Below are positions 25,902-34,666 of a stretch of DNA of 64,000 nucleotides, piece by piece. Source of the DNA: Streptomyces hawaiiensis (GTDB lineage Bacteria > Actinomycetota > Actinomycetes > Streptomycetales > Streptomycetaceae); contig NZ_CP021978.1 in the NCBI RefSeq assembly GCF_004803895.1, positions 2,604,001 to 2,668,000 on the forward strand. The letters run 5' to 3'. Numbering within the stretch: the stretch's first letter is position 1; every line of letters starts with the position of its first letter. A model generated the notes under the pieces. It made no database searches. It was not told the origin of the DNA and saw only the letters and a list, made by a program, of their open reading frames with translations. Made by a program: the position numbers and the translations under genes.

Positions 25902-27251
25902 ATGACCGCATGGACCAGACGACGGCTGCTCACCTCGGCGGCCACGGCCGTCACGGCGGCGGGCCTCGCCACCACGGCGGCCCCGCCCGCCCGGGCGGCG
26001 GCCGCGACGGCCACGGCGCCGGGGGACGTCGACGTGGCCGACGCCTTACGAGCCCTGCCCGGACTGCGCCTGATCGAGGAGCGGCAGGACGCCGAGCCGG
26101 GGTACCGGCACTTCGTCCTGGGCCTGCGCCAGCCGGTCGACCACACGAACCCCGCCGCAGGCACCTTCGAACAGCGCCTCACCCTGCTCCACACCGCCGC
26201 CGAGCGTCCCACCGTGCTGTTCAGCACGGGCTACCACGCGGTCCTCACCCCACGGCGGACCGAACCGGCGGTCCTGCTCGGCGCCAACCAACTCCAGGTC
26301 GAACACCGCTACTTCGGCGCCTCACGCCCCGCGGACCCCGGCTACGCCCACCTCACCATCCGCCAGGCCGCCGACGACCACCACCGCGTCGTCCGGCTCT
26401 TCCGCCGGCTCTACCCCGGCGCCTGGATCTCCACCGGCGGCAGCAAGGGCGGCATGACGAGCGTCTACCACCGCCGTTTCCATCCCCATGACGTGGCCGG
26501 CACGGTGGTCTACTCGGCCCCGAACAACGTCGACGACCGCGACGACTCGGCGTACCTCCGTTTCCTGGAGACGGTCGGCACTCCCGCCGCCCGCGAGTCC
26601 CTCGAGGCGGCCCAACGGGCGATCCTGCTGCGCCGGGCCGACCTGGCCGCCCGCTACGAGGCCTGGGCGGCCGCCACCGGCGACACCTTCCGGCTCGTCG
26701 GCAGTGCCGACAAGGCACTCGAAATCGCCGTCCTGCGCGTGCCGTTCATGTTCTGGCAGCGCGGCACACCGGCCGACGTCGCCGCGATCCCCGGTCCGGG
26801 GGCGACGGCCGGCGAGCTGTACACCTGGCTGGACGACACGGCGGGCCTGGCGCTGTACGCCGACACGACCGCCCGGAACTACGTCCCGTACTGGTACCAG
26901 ATCGGCACCCAGCTGGGGTACAGCAGCTTCCCCACAGCCCACCTCGCGGACCTGCTCCGCCACCCGGGCGCAGCCGAGCCGCGCAGTTTCGTCCCCCGGG
27001 ACATCCCCCTGCGCTTCGACCGGGCCGCCATGCCCGACATCGACCGCTGGGTCCGGCGGCACGGCAGCAGGCTGCTGTTCCTCTACGGCACCCAGGACCC
27101 GGCGGTGGCCGAGCACTTCCGCCCCGGGGGCCCGGACTCACGGGTGCTGTGGGTGCCGGGCGGCAACCACGGCGCCGACCTCGCGGACCTGCCCCCCGCC
27201 GACCGGACGTCGGCGGAGGACACGCTGGTCCGCTGGGCGGGCCGGAGGTAG
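25902..27251 (+). CDS. Secreted tripeptidyl aminopeptidase, peptidase S37 family; contains a TTA codon
   Basis: 449 residues from the ATG at 25902 (GGGAGGACTC upstream). An RRRLLTSAATAV leader (possibly Tat) ends near ARA. The S37/PS-10 nucleophile is in STGGSKGGMTSVY (Ser about 186), with LFLYGTQDPAVAEHF and GGNHGADL providing Asp and His. It trims tripeptides from secreted proteins. Codon 49 is TTA (26046-26048), the rare leucine codon read by bldA tRNA, so translation may depend on development. Confidence 0.92.
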   Translation: MTAWTRRRLLTSAATAVTAAGLATTAAPPARAAAATATAPGDVDVADALRALPGLRLIEERQDAEPGYRHFVLGLRQPVDHTNPAAGTFEQRLTLLHTAAERPTVLFSTGYHAVLTPRRTEPAVLLGANQLQVEHRYFGASRPADPGYAHLTIRQAADDHHRVVRLFRRLYPGAWISTGGSKGGMTSVYHRRFHPHDVAGTVVYSAPNNVDDRDDSAYLRFLETVGTPAARESLEAAQRAILLRRADLAARYEAWAAATGDTFRLVGSADKALEIAVLRVPFMFWQRGTPADVAAIPGPGATAGELYTWLDDTAGLALYADTTARNYVPYWYQIGTQLGYSSFPTAHLADLLRHPGAAEPRSFVPRDIPLRFDRAAMPDIDRWVRRHGSRLLFLYGTQDPAVAEHFRPGGPDSRVLWVPGGNHGADLADLPPADRTSAEDTLVRWAGRR

Positions 27252-27252
27252 C

Positions 27253-28248
27253 TCACACGGCGGGGCCGGAGGGCGGCCAGGTGTCTCCCCAGTCGGCGTC
27301 CCGTGCGGCCTTGTAGAGGTCGCCGTGGCGTTTGGTGACGGTGGCGCGGCGCAGGGACGGTTCGCTCTCGCACAGGTCCAGGAGCACTTGGCCCTTGCGG
27401 ATCTGGGGGCGCCGGACGACGCGGGAGGGTGCCGGTTCGACGGGGAAGCGGGCGGCGGCGACGTAGGCGAACTTCTCGTCCTCGTAGGCGAGGGACCCGC
27501 CCTTGACCTGGCGGTGCAGGGAGGAGCGGCTGACCCGGGCGGAGAAGTGGCACCAGTCCGTGCCGGGCTCGATGGGGCAGGCGGCGCTGTGCGGGCAGGG
27601 GGCGGCGATCCGGAAGCCGGCGGTGATCAGCCGGTCGCGGGCCTCGATGAGACGGGCGTAGCCGTCGGGGGTGCCGGGTTCGACGATCACGACGGCCTGG
27701 GCGGCGTCCGCGGCGGCGTCGACCAGGGCGGTGCGGTCGGCGGCGGTCAGCTCGTTGAGGACGTAGGAGACGGTGACGAGATCCGTGCTCTCGAGGGTGA
27801 GCGCCGCTCCGATCCGGGAGCGCTGCCAGCGTACGTCCCTCAGCTCCGGGTTGGCCGCGGCGATCTCGCGCCCCAGGGCGAGCGCGGGCTCGGCCCAGTC
27901 GAGCACGGTGACGGGCCGCTCCCCGCCCCAGACCGCGCTCACGGCCCAGGCCGCGGCGCCCGTGCCCCCGCCGAGGTCGGTGTGCCCGCCCGGCACCCAC
28001 CGGGGCGCGGCGTCCGCGAACGCCTCCAGCGCGGAGCGCACGGCCTCGAAGGTCGCGGGCATCCGGTAGGCGGCGTAGGCCGCCACGTCGGCCCTGTCCC
28101 GGAGGATGGGAGCGTCGGTCGGGGTGGCCCCCCGGTAGCTGGCGATCAGCCGCTCGACCGCCTGCGAGGCCTGCCGGGGCGGCAGCCCGTCGAGCAGACC
28201 GGCGAGGGCGGCGCGGAGGTTTTCGGCCGGGGGTGCGGGGGCGTTCAC
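27253..28248 (-). CDS. Rsm22-like ribosomal small-subunit methyltransferase family protein
   Basis: 331 residues. An N-terminal helical part, then a SAM-binding Rossmann fold (HTDLGGGTGAAAWA, VTVLDWAEPAL, VTVSYVLNELT). The C-terminal half has the cysteines PCPHSAACPIEPGTDWCHF and SRSSLHRQVKGGSLAYEDEK, the Rsm22/METTL17 signature, which in mitochondrial homologues bind an iron-sulfur cluster. Likely role is 16S rRNA modification or small-subunit assembly. Its end is only 1 bp from the S37 gene stop (convergent). Confidence 0.88.
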   Translation of the reverse strand: MNAPAPPAENLRAALAGLLDGLPPRQASQAVERLIASYRGATPTDAPILRDRADVAAYAAYRMPATFEAVRSALEAFADAAPRWVPGGHTDLGGGTGAAAWAVSAVWGGERPVTVLDWAEPALALGREIAAANPELRDVRWQRSRIGAALTLESTDLVTVSYVLNELTAADRTALVDAAADAAQAVVIVEPGTPDGYARLIEARDRLITAGFRIAAPCPHSAACPIEPGTDWCHFSARVSRSSLHRQVKGGSLAYEDEKFAYVAAARFPVEPAPSRVVRRPQIRKGQVLLDLCESEPSLRRATVTKRHGDLYKAARDADWGDTWPPSGPAV

Positions 28249-28274
28249 CCGGTGATTCTACGAGGCGGGCGGGG

Positions 28275-28500
28275 GCGGGCGCGGCGTCACCCAGGCGGCC
28301 CCAGCGGCCGGGGGCGGACGAGGCGGGCGGGGGCGCGCGCGGCAGCCGAGGGCGGGCGCGACGGACGGCGGCGGGCGCGGCGTCGCCCAGGGCGGCCCCC
28401 GCGGCCGGGGGTGGGGGCGGCAGCCAGGGGCCGGGGCGGCAGCCAGGGGCGGGCGCGGCGTCACCCAGGGCGGCCCCCGCAGCCGGGGGCGACCCCCGCC
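28275..28500. repeat. GC-rich repeat, three copies of a roughly 40-bp unit
   Basis: A unit of form GGGCGCGGCGTCACCCAGG continuing into GGCGGCCCCCGCAGCCGGGGG occurs near 28278, 28373 and 28451, separated by shorter GGGGCGGCAGCCAGGGG elements (28405-28450). I see no supported gene in 28249-28773; the open frames there are products of extreme G+C. Confidence 0.65.
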
Positions 28501-28773
28501 CCCGGCTCCCCGACCACCGGCCGATGGCGCCGCCGCCACCCGCCTCCACCGGCCCCGGCTCCGGGCCCGGCTCGGCTCGGCGGCCGGGCCATGACCGCCC
28601 GGAGCACGGCACGGGCTGGGAGCAAGACCGGGCTCCCCCGGGCCGCCGGCGCCGGTCACCGCGGGAGGATGGGGCGGCCCCCATGGAGTCCGAGTCCGCC
28701 GAGGCCGTGACGCGACGACGTCACTCCTGACCGGGCTCCCCCGACACACCCCTCAGCGGAGCTCCGGCAGAGG

Positions 28774-29898
28774 TCACCGCACCGCCCGGGCCACTCGCGA
28801 CGCCGCTGCCGCCCTCGGCGCGCTGTCCGGGCGGCGGCGGCGCGGATGGACCGCGTTGGTGAGGAGGATCAGGAACGTGTCCGTGGCCGGGTCGAGGACG
28901 AGGGACGTGCCCGTGAAGCCCGTGTGGCCCGCCGCGCCGCGGCCCGCCAGGTCGCCCATGAACCACGGCTGGTCGAGGGAGAAGCCGAGGCCCGGCGGGG
29001 TGAAGAGCAGCTCGACGAAGTCGGGGCCGAGGATGCGGGCGGGCCCGTAGGAGCCGCCGGCCAGGAGGGTGCGGCAGAACACCGCGAGGTCCCGGCCGGT
29101 GGAGAACAGCCCGGCGTGGCCCGCCACTCCCCCGAGGGCCCAGGCGTTCTCGTCGTGGACCTCGCCCCGCAGCATCCCCCGGTCCGCCTTGGCCCAGGGC
29201 CGCCGCTGGTCCTCCGTCGCCGCGGCGCCCGGGCACGGCCCGAAGTCCGTCGCCGTCATGCCCAGTGGCCGGGTGATGCCGTCGTGGACGAGGACGTCGA
29301 GGGTGCGGCCGGTGACGCGCTCCAGGACGTACTGGAGGAGGAGCATGTTGAGGTCGGAGTAGCGGTACGTGCCCGGCACCCCGGTCGGCGCCTCCGCCCG
29401 GAGCGCCGCCAGCCGCTGTCCGTCGTCGGCACAGTCGTACAGCGGGAGTTCGGGCCGCAGCCCGGAGGTGTGGGTGAGCAGCTGCCGTACGGTGATGCCG
29501 TGCCGGGCGGCCGCCGTGAAGTCGGGCAGGTACGCCCCGACCCTCGCGTCGATGCCGAGCGTGCCGCGCTCGATCTGCTGCACGGCGGCCACGGACGTGA
29601 AGAGTTTGGTCAGGGACGCCAGGTCGAAGGGCGTGCCGACGGTCATCGGGACCCGCTCCTCGGGCGGCAGCTCCACCCCGGCGTCGGCGTCCGGGTCGTA
29701 GGCCGCGTAGCGCAGGGCCCAGCCCGCCGCCTCCTCGACCGCGATCACCGGGCCGCGTCCGACGACCAGGACAGCGCCGGGTGCCCAGGGGCGCTGCCCG
29801 GTGGTGAGGACGTGGATCTCCCGGACGAGGTGACGCAGTTCCGCGGGGTCGAGTCCGGCCCGCTCCGGCGTGCCGTCGCGCAGTCTGGGTGCGCTCAG
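28774..29898 (-). CDS. Serine hydrolase, beta-lactamase/EstB class C family; probable CTG start
   Basis: 374 residues if begun at CTG 29896-29898, which overlaps the stop of the upstream MFS gene as CTGA and has GGAGGG 9 bp before it. An in-frame GTG at 29950-29952 is the alternative but lacks a ribosome site. SxxK motif ASLTKL (nucleophile Ser), YxN motif YRYSDLN, and HTGFTGTSL near the C-terminus define the penicillin-binding-protein-like hydrolase family. No signal peptide. Substrate unknown. Coupled to the exporter gene. Confidence 0.88.
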   Translation of the reverse strand: MSAPRLRDGTPERAGLDPAELRHLVREIHVLTTGQRPWAPGAVLVVGRGPVIAVEEAAGWALRYAAYDPDADAGVELPPEERVPMTVGTPFDLASLTKLFTSVAAVQQIERGTLGIDARVGAYLPDFTAAARHGITVRQLLTHTSGLRPELPLYDCADDGQRLAALRAEAPTGVPGTYRYSDLNMLLLQYVLERVTGRTLDVLVHDGITRPLGMTATDFGPCPGAAATEDQRRPWAKADRGMLRGEVHDENAWALGGVAGHAGLFSTGRDLAVFCRTLLAGGSYGPARILGPDFVELLFTPPGLGFSLDQPWFMGDLAGRGAAGHTGFTGTSLVLDPATDTFLILLTNAVHPRRRRPDSAPRAAAASRVARAVR

Positions 29899-31223
29899 CT
29901 GACTGCTCCCTCCACGTTCGCGCGGCTGCTCTCCTTCTTCCAGGGTCGGCACATTCCCACGAAGCAGGCCACTGCCACCAGTGCGGCGGCCAGTTGGACG
30001 ACGGCCATCGGGAGGGCGGTGTCCTCCCCGGCGACGCCGACGAGCGGGGAGGCGATCGCGCCGATGAGGAAGGAAGACGTGCCGAGCAGGGCCGACGCGG
30101 AACCGGCCGCGTGCTTGGTGCGCATCAGGGCGAGGGCCTGGGTGTTGGGCAGGGTGATGCCCATCGCGGACATCAGCACGAACAGCGCGGCGGCCACGGG
30201 CACCAGCCCGACCTCGCCGAAGACGCCCAGGGACATCAGCAGCAGCGCGGTCGCGGCGGTGACGACGATCGCGAGGCCGATCCCCAGCACCCGGTCGAGG
30301 CTGACCCGGCCGACGAGGATCTTGCCGTTGATCTGGCCGACGAGGACCAGCCCGACGGAGTTGAGTCCGAACAGCAGGCTGAACGTCTGCGGGGAGGCGC
30401 CGTAGATCTCCTGGATGACGAACGGGGACGCCGAGACGTAGGCGAAGAGGGCGGCGAAGGCGAAGCCGCCGGTGAGCGTGTAGCCGGTGAAGGAACGGTC
30501 GGCGAGCAGCGTGCGCATCGAACGCAGGGCCTCGCCGACGCCGCCGCTGTGCCGGTCGGCCGGCGCCAGGGTCTCGGGCAGCCGCGCCCAGACCAGGGCC
30601 CCGATCAGCACGCCGACGACCGTGAGCACGGCGAACACGCCCCGCCAGTCCGTGACGCGCAGGACCTGCCCGCCGATCAGCGGCGCCACGATCGGGGCGA
30701 CGCCGGAGATCAGCATGAGGGTGGAGAAGAAGCGGGCCATGGCCATGCCGTCGTAGAGGTCGCGGACGACGGCCCGGGCGATGACGATGGCGGCGGCGCC
30801 CGCGAGGCCCTGGGCCAGCCGCAAGGCGACCAGCAGCTCGACGGTCGGGGCGAGCGCGCACAGGACGGTGGCGACGACGAAGACGGCGAGCCCGGCGAGC
30901 AGCGGGCGGCGGCGCCCCCACCGGTCGCTCATCGGCCCGACCACGAGCTGCCCGAGCGCCATGCCGGCCAGGCAGGCGGTGAGGGTGAGCTGGACGGTCG
31001 CGGCGGGCGCGTGCAGGGAGCGGGTGACCTCCGGCAGGGACGGGAGGTACATGTCCATCGCCAGCGGAGGCACGGCGGTCAGGCTTCCGAGGAGGAAGGT
31101 GACCAGCAGCCCGGTGCGGCGGTGCGGTGTGCGGTCGGGCCGCTCCGTCCCGGCTGCGGCCTCCTGCGCGGTGCTCGATGCCTCCTGCGTGGTCTTCGAT
31201 ATGGGCGCCCCACCCTCGGGCAT
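29895..31223 (-). CDS. Bcr/CflA family MFS drug exporter
   Basis: 442 residues from the ATG at 31221-31223, which has GAGGGAGGG just upstream; a GTG at 31251-31253 is in frame but has poor ribosome context. Twelve hydrophobic segments; LAMDMYLPSLPEVTRSL at helix 1 and GPMSDRWGRRRPLL in loop 2-3 are Bcr/CflA hallmarks. It exports bicyclomycin-like or sulfonamide-like drugs in relatives; substrate here unknown. Overlaps the serine hydrolase gene by 4 bp. Confidence 0.92.
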   Translation of the reverse strand: MPEGGAPISKTTQEASSTAQEAAAGTERPDRTPHRRTGLLVTFLLGSLTAVPPLAMDMYLPSLPEVTRSLHAPAATVQLTLTACLAGMALGQLVVGPMSDRWGRRRPLLAGLAVFVVATVLCALAPTVELLVALRLAQGLAGAAAIVIARAVVRDLYDGMAMARFFSTLMLISGVAPIVAPLIGGQVLRVTDWRGVFAVLTVVGVLIGALVWARLPETLAPADRHSGGVGEALRSMRTLLADRSFTGYTLTGGFAFAALFAYVSASPFVIQEIYGASPQTFSLLFGLNSVGLVLVGQINGKILVGRVSLDRVLGIGLAIVVTAATALLLMSLGVFGEVGLVPVAAALFVLMSAMGITLPNTQALALMRTKHAAGSASALLGTSSFLIGAIASPLVGVAGEDTALPMAVVQLAAALVAVACFVGMCRPWKKESSRANVEGAVS

Positions 31224-31308
31224 GAGTCCCTCCCTCTGCGAGTCGATCGCCACCTATGCTCTCAGCTCGTACGGACTGCTCGGGGTCACGAGGTGGAGGC
31301 GGGGCGCA

Positions 31309-32331
31309 ATGACGGCGGACACGGTGCGGTGGGGGATCCTGGCGACCGGCGGGATAGCGAGCGCGTTCACCGCGGATCTGATCGATCTGCCGGACGCGGA
31401 GGTCGTGGCGGTGGCGTCGCGGTCCGAGGCGTCGGCGAAGACGTTCGCGGAGCGGTTCGGGATCCCCCGGGCCTACGGCGACTGGAACGCGCTCGCGCAG
31501 GACGAGGACGTCGATGTCGTCTACGTCGCGACCCCGCACACGGCGCACCGGACCGCCGCCGGACTGTGTCTCGCGGCCGGGCGGCACGTGCTGTGCGAGA
31601 AGCCCTTCACGCTGAACGTGCGCGAGGCGGAGGAACTCGTCGCGTTGGCGCGGGAGCACGGGCGCTTCCTGATGGAGGCGATGTGGATGTACTGCAACCC
31701 GCTGGTACGGCGGCTCAAGACCCTGGTCGACGACGGGGCGATCGGCGAGGTGCGCAGCGTCCAGGCCGACTTCGGGCTGGCCGGCCCCTTCCCGCCCTCA
31801 CACCGGCTGCGGAACCCGGAGCTGGGCGGCGGCGCGCTGCTCGATCTCGGCGTGTATCCGGTGTCGTTCGCGCAGCTGCTGCTCGGCGAACCGTCGGACA
31901 TCGCGGCGCGGGCGGTGCTCTCCGAGGAGGGCGTCGACCTCCAGACGGCGGCGGTGCTCTCCTTCGACAGCGGCGCGCTCGGTTCGGTGCACTGCTCCAT
32001 CGTGGGCGGTACGGCGACCTCCGCCTCGGTGACCGGCTCCAAGGGCCGGATCGACATCCCGCACGGGTTCTTCTTCCCGGACCGTTTCGTCCTGCACCGG
32101 GACGGCCGCGACGCCGAGGAGTTCACGGCCGACCCTGCGGACGGTCCCCGCAACAGCCTGCGGCACGAGGCGGCCGAGGTGATGCGGGCCGTGCGCGCCG
32201 GTGAGACCGAGTCCCCGCTGGTCCCGCTCGACGGCACGCTCGCCGTGATGCGGACGCTCGACGCGATCCGGGACCGCGTCGGCGTCCGCTACCCCGACGA
32301 GGCGGGCGAGCCGGAACTCACGCCGGCCTGA
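31309..32331 (+). CDS. Gfo/Idh/MocA family oxidoreductase
   Basis: 340 residues from the ATG at 31309. NAD(P)-binding GILATGGIASAFTADL, then VYVATPHTAHRTAA and the family signature HVLCEKPFTLNVREAEEL with the catalytic Lys, plus GGGALLDLGVYPV. It oxidises or reduces a sugar, inositol or dihydrodiol; substrate unknown. Divergent from the MFS exporter gene (85 bp apart) and followed 63 bp later by an SDR gene on the same strand. Confidence 0.92.
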   Translation: MTADTVRWGILATGGIASAFTADLIDLPDAEVVAVASRSEASAKTFAERFGIPRAYGDWNALAQDEDVDVVYVATPHTAHRTAAGLCLAAGRHVLCEKPFTLNVREAEELVALAREHGRFLMEAMWMYCNPLVRRLKTLVDDGAIGEVRSVQADFGLAGPFPPSHRLRNPELGGGALLDLGVYPVSFAQLLLGEPSDIAARAVLSEEGVDLQTAAVLSFDSGALGSVHCSIVGGTATSASVTGSKGRIDIPHGFFFPDRFVLHRDGRDAEEFTADPADGPRNSLRHEAAEVMRAVRAGETESPLVPLDGTLAVMRTLDAIRDRVGVRYPDEAGEPELTPA

Positions 32332-32394
32332 CGTCCTGGTCCCGCAGGAGGCATGGGCCCTTCGGCGGGAGTGGCTCCCGTACGCTGCGGGCCC

Positions 32395-33153
32395 ATGAAC
32401 GCCAAGGACAATGCAATCGCGGTGGTGACCGGGGCGGGTTCCGGCATCGGCCGGGCGGTCGCCGTGGAACTGCTGCGCGCGGGCTGGTCGGTGGCGCTGG
32501 CGGGCCGTCGCGTCGAGACGCTGGAGGAGACGGCGGCCCTGGCACCCGGGGCCGCGTCTCTCGCGGTACGGACGGACGTCTCGCGCCCCGAGGACGTGGC
32601 CGCCCTCTTCGCCGCCACCGTCGAGCGCTTCGGCCGGGTCGACCTGCTGTTCAACAACGCGGGCACGTTCGGGCCCGGTGGCGTGCCGGTCGAGGAACTG
32701 CCCTACGAGGCCTGGCGGCACGTGGTGGACACCAACCTCAACGGGGCGTTCCTGTGCGCGCAGGCGGCGTACCGGCAGATGAAGGAGCAGGACCCGCGGG
32801 GCGGCCGGATCATCAACAACGGCTCGATCTCCGCGCACACGCCCCGCCCGCTGTCTGTGGCCTACACGGCGACCAAGCACGCGCTGACGGGCCTGACGAA
32901 GTCCCTCTCCCTGGACGGGCGGCCGTACGGCATCGCGGTGGGGCAGATCGACATCGGCAACGCGGCCACCGACATGACGTCCCGTATGCAGTCGGGAGCC
33001 CTGCAGGCAAACGGGGAAGTCGCCCCGGAACCGGTCATGGACGTCGCGGACGTGGCCCGCACGGTGCGGCACATGGCGGAGCTGCCGCTGGAGGCGAACG
33101 TGCAGTTCGCGACCGTACTGGCGACGGCGATGCCGTACGTCGGACGCGGCTGA
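32395..33153 (+). CDS. Short-chain dehydrogenase/reductase
   Basis: 252 residues from the ATG at 32395. Rossmann glycine motif [14 protein letters not shown], and catalytic Ser with YTATK (Tyr/Lys). The ATG has TACGCT 8 bp upstream and no ribosome site, so a leaderless transcript is possible even though it follows an oxidoreductase gene. Substrate unknown. Confidence 0.92.
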   Translation: MNAKDNAIAVVTGAGSGIGRAVAVELLRAGWSVALAGRRVETLEETAALAPGAASLAVRTDVSRPEDVAALFAATVERFGRVDLLFNNAGTFGPGGVPVEELPYEAWRHVVDTNLNGAFLCAQAAYRQMKEQDPRGGRIINNGSISAHTPRPLSVAYTATKHALTGLTKSLSLDGRPYGIAVGQIDIGNAATDMTSRMQSGALQANGEVAPEPVMDVADVARTVRHMAELPLEANVQFATVLATAMPYVGRG

Positions 33154-33233
33154 GCGCGCGGCGCCGTTCGTCAAGTCGTCAACCTGCACAAACGGAATAG
33201 GAATGTCCGCACCATTGCGGCCGGTAGGGCGCT

Positions 33234-33400
33234 TATGCTCAACTCCCCTACACCAAAGCTTCACAGTTGGAGCAGAGCGCTCCCGTCGACCACATCCAGG
33301 GGGAGACGGCAGTCGTTCCACGGCACCGGGTGGGGGTGGATTCCGCGAGGGACCGCGGAGTACGCACCGGTGGGCGTGGAACGACTGCCGCACACGTCAA
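33234..33400 (+). ncRNA. Candidate structured non-coding RNA with its own promoter
   Basis: TATGCT at 33234-33239 could be a -10 box; the sequence after it has locally lower G+C. The downstream region folds well: a small hairpin GGAGC/GCTCC (33269-33283), then a 16-bp perfect stem (33307-33322 with 33375-33390), extended by CACCGG/CCGGTG and capped by TTCCGCG/CGCGGAG (33341-33347, 33354-33360). No ORF here looks like a protein. It lies between two convergent genes. Boundaries and strand are inferred; no known riboswitch class recognised. Confidence 0.5.
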
Positions 33401-33428
33401 GGAGCGGACGCGCCGCGGCCGGTGGAGG

Positions 33429-34592
33429 TCATTCGCGGTGCCGTCCTCTCGCCCGCCCGGGTGCCCGGCGCCGGCGCAGCGCCCAGGCGCCTCCCGCCAG
33501 CAGCGCGACCGCGGTTCCGGCGCCTTCCACCAGCCGCCCCGCCGAGGGCCCGCGCGCGACCGTACCGCCGGCGACGGACCCGCTCATGGGTGACGGCCCG
33601 GCCCCGCGCCCCTCGCTCACCGCCCCTTGCCCCTCGCTCACCGGCTCGACCAGCGCGCCCACCGGCCGTGCCGACGCACCCTGCGCGAAGCCCCAGTCGA
33701 GCAGCGCGGCGGCCTGCTCGTAGACGGCGTTGGCACTGTTGCCGGGGTGCATGACGGTGACGAGCAGGGTGCGCCCGCCGCGCGTGGCGGCGCCGGTGTA
33801 GGTGTTGCCGGCGTGGCTGGTGTAACCGTTCTTCACACCGATCAGCCCCGGATACGCCCGCAGACCCCACGCCCCGCTCAGCAGCCGGTCGGTGTTCTGG
33901 ATCTGGAACGTCTTCCCGCCCCCCGCCGGGAAGTCCGCCGTCCTCGTCCGGCAGTAGGCACGGAACCCGGGGTCGCGCAGCCCGTGCCGGGCGAACAGCG
34001 TCAGGTCGTACGCCGACGACAGCTGCCCGGGGTGGTCGAAGCCGTCCGGGCTGACCACGTGCGTGTCCAGGGCCCGCAGTTCCCGCGCCTTGGCCCGCAT
34101 CTGGGCGACAGTCCTCGCCACCCCGCCGTTCATGTGGGCGAGGACGTGCACGGCGTCGTTCCCCGAGCGCAGGAAGACGCCCTGCCACAGCTGGTCGACG
34201 GTGTACGTGGTCCCGGCCTGGATGCCGACGAGGCTGGAGCCCGCCGGAATGCCGGCGAGGTCGGCGGCGGTGACGGTGTGCCGTCCGCCGCGCGGGAACC
34301 GGTCGAGCACCGTGTCGGCGAACAGCATCTTCAGCGTGGACGCGGGCGGCAGCCGCCGGTGCGCACGGTAGGCGGCCAGCACCTCGCCGGTGTCGTGATC
34401 GGCGACGAGCCAGGAACGGGCGGTGAGCCGCCGAGGCAGTCCGGCGGCGCTGCCCACCTGCACGGCGTTACCGGCGAGGCGGTCGCCGCCGAGGACGGGG
34501 CCGGCGGCGGAGGCCGGGGCGGCGACGGCCACGGGGACCGCCGCGGCCAGGGCGAGCAGAGTACGTCTGGACAGCCGGGCAGAGTCACACAT
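33429..34592 (-). CDS. D-alanyl-D-alanine carboxypeptidase (S11)
   Basis: 387 residues. Signal peptide LSRRTLLALAAAVPVAVAAPASA, then the three penicillin-binding motifs STLK (Ser/Lys), SGN and KNG in GVKNGYTSHAGNTY. It trims pentapeptides in peptidoglycan outside the membrane. After the catalytic domain comes a Gly/Ser/Pro linker with a short repeat (VSEGQGAVSEGRGA), then a C-terminal TM helix LVEGAGTAVALLAGGAWAL and a basic tail RRRRAPGRARGRHRE, an unusual membrane anchor for S11 enzymes but common in Streptomyces. Confidence 0.93.
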   Translation of the reverse strand: MCDSARLSRRTLLALAAAVPVAVAAPASAAGPVLGGDRLAGNAVQVGSAAGLPRRLTARSWLVADHDTGEVLAAYRAHRRLPPASTLKMLFADTVLDRFPRGGRHTVTAADLAGIPAGSSLVGIQAGTTYTVDQLWQGVFLRSGNDAVHVLAHMNGGVARTVAQMRAKARELRALDTHVVSPDGFDHPGQLSSAYDLTLFARHGLRDPGFRAYCRTRTADFPAGGGKTFQIQNTDRLLSGAWGLRAYPGLIGVKNGYTSHAGNTYTGAATRGGRTLLVTVMHPGNSANAVYEQAAALLDWGFAQGASARPVGALVEPVSEGQGAVSEGRGAGPSPMSGSVAGGTVARGPSAGRLVEGAGTAVALLAGGAWALRRRRAPGRARGRHRE

Positions 34593-34666
34593 CCCGCGAC
34601 GGTACGAAGCGGAACCGCACCGGCGTGCCCGGAACGTTCAAAGACTGGCCCAAGGTCCCGCAAGGC

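Noticed and set aside
33203..33754. Plus-strand ORFs over the RNA candidate
   Set aside because: They run into the antisense of the carboxypeptidase gene and lack coding character.
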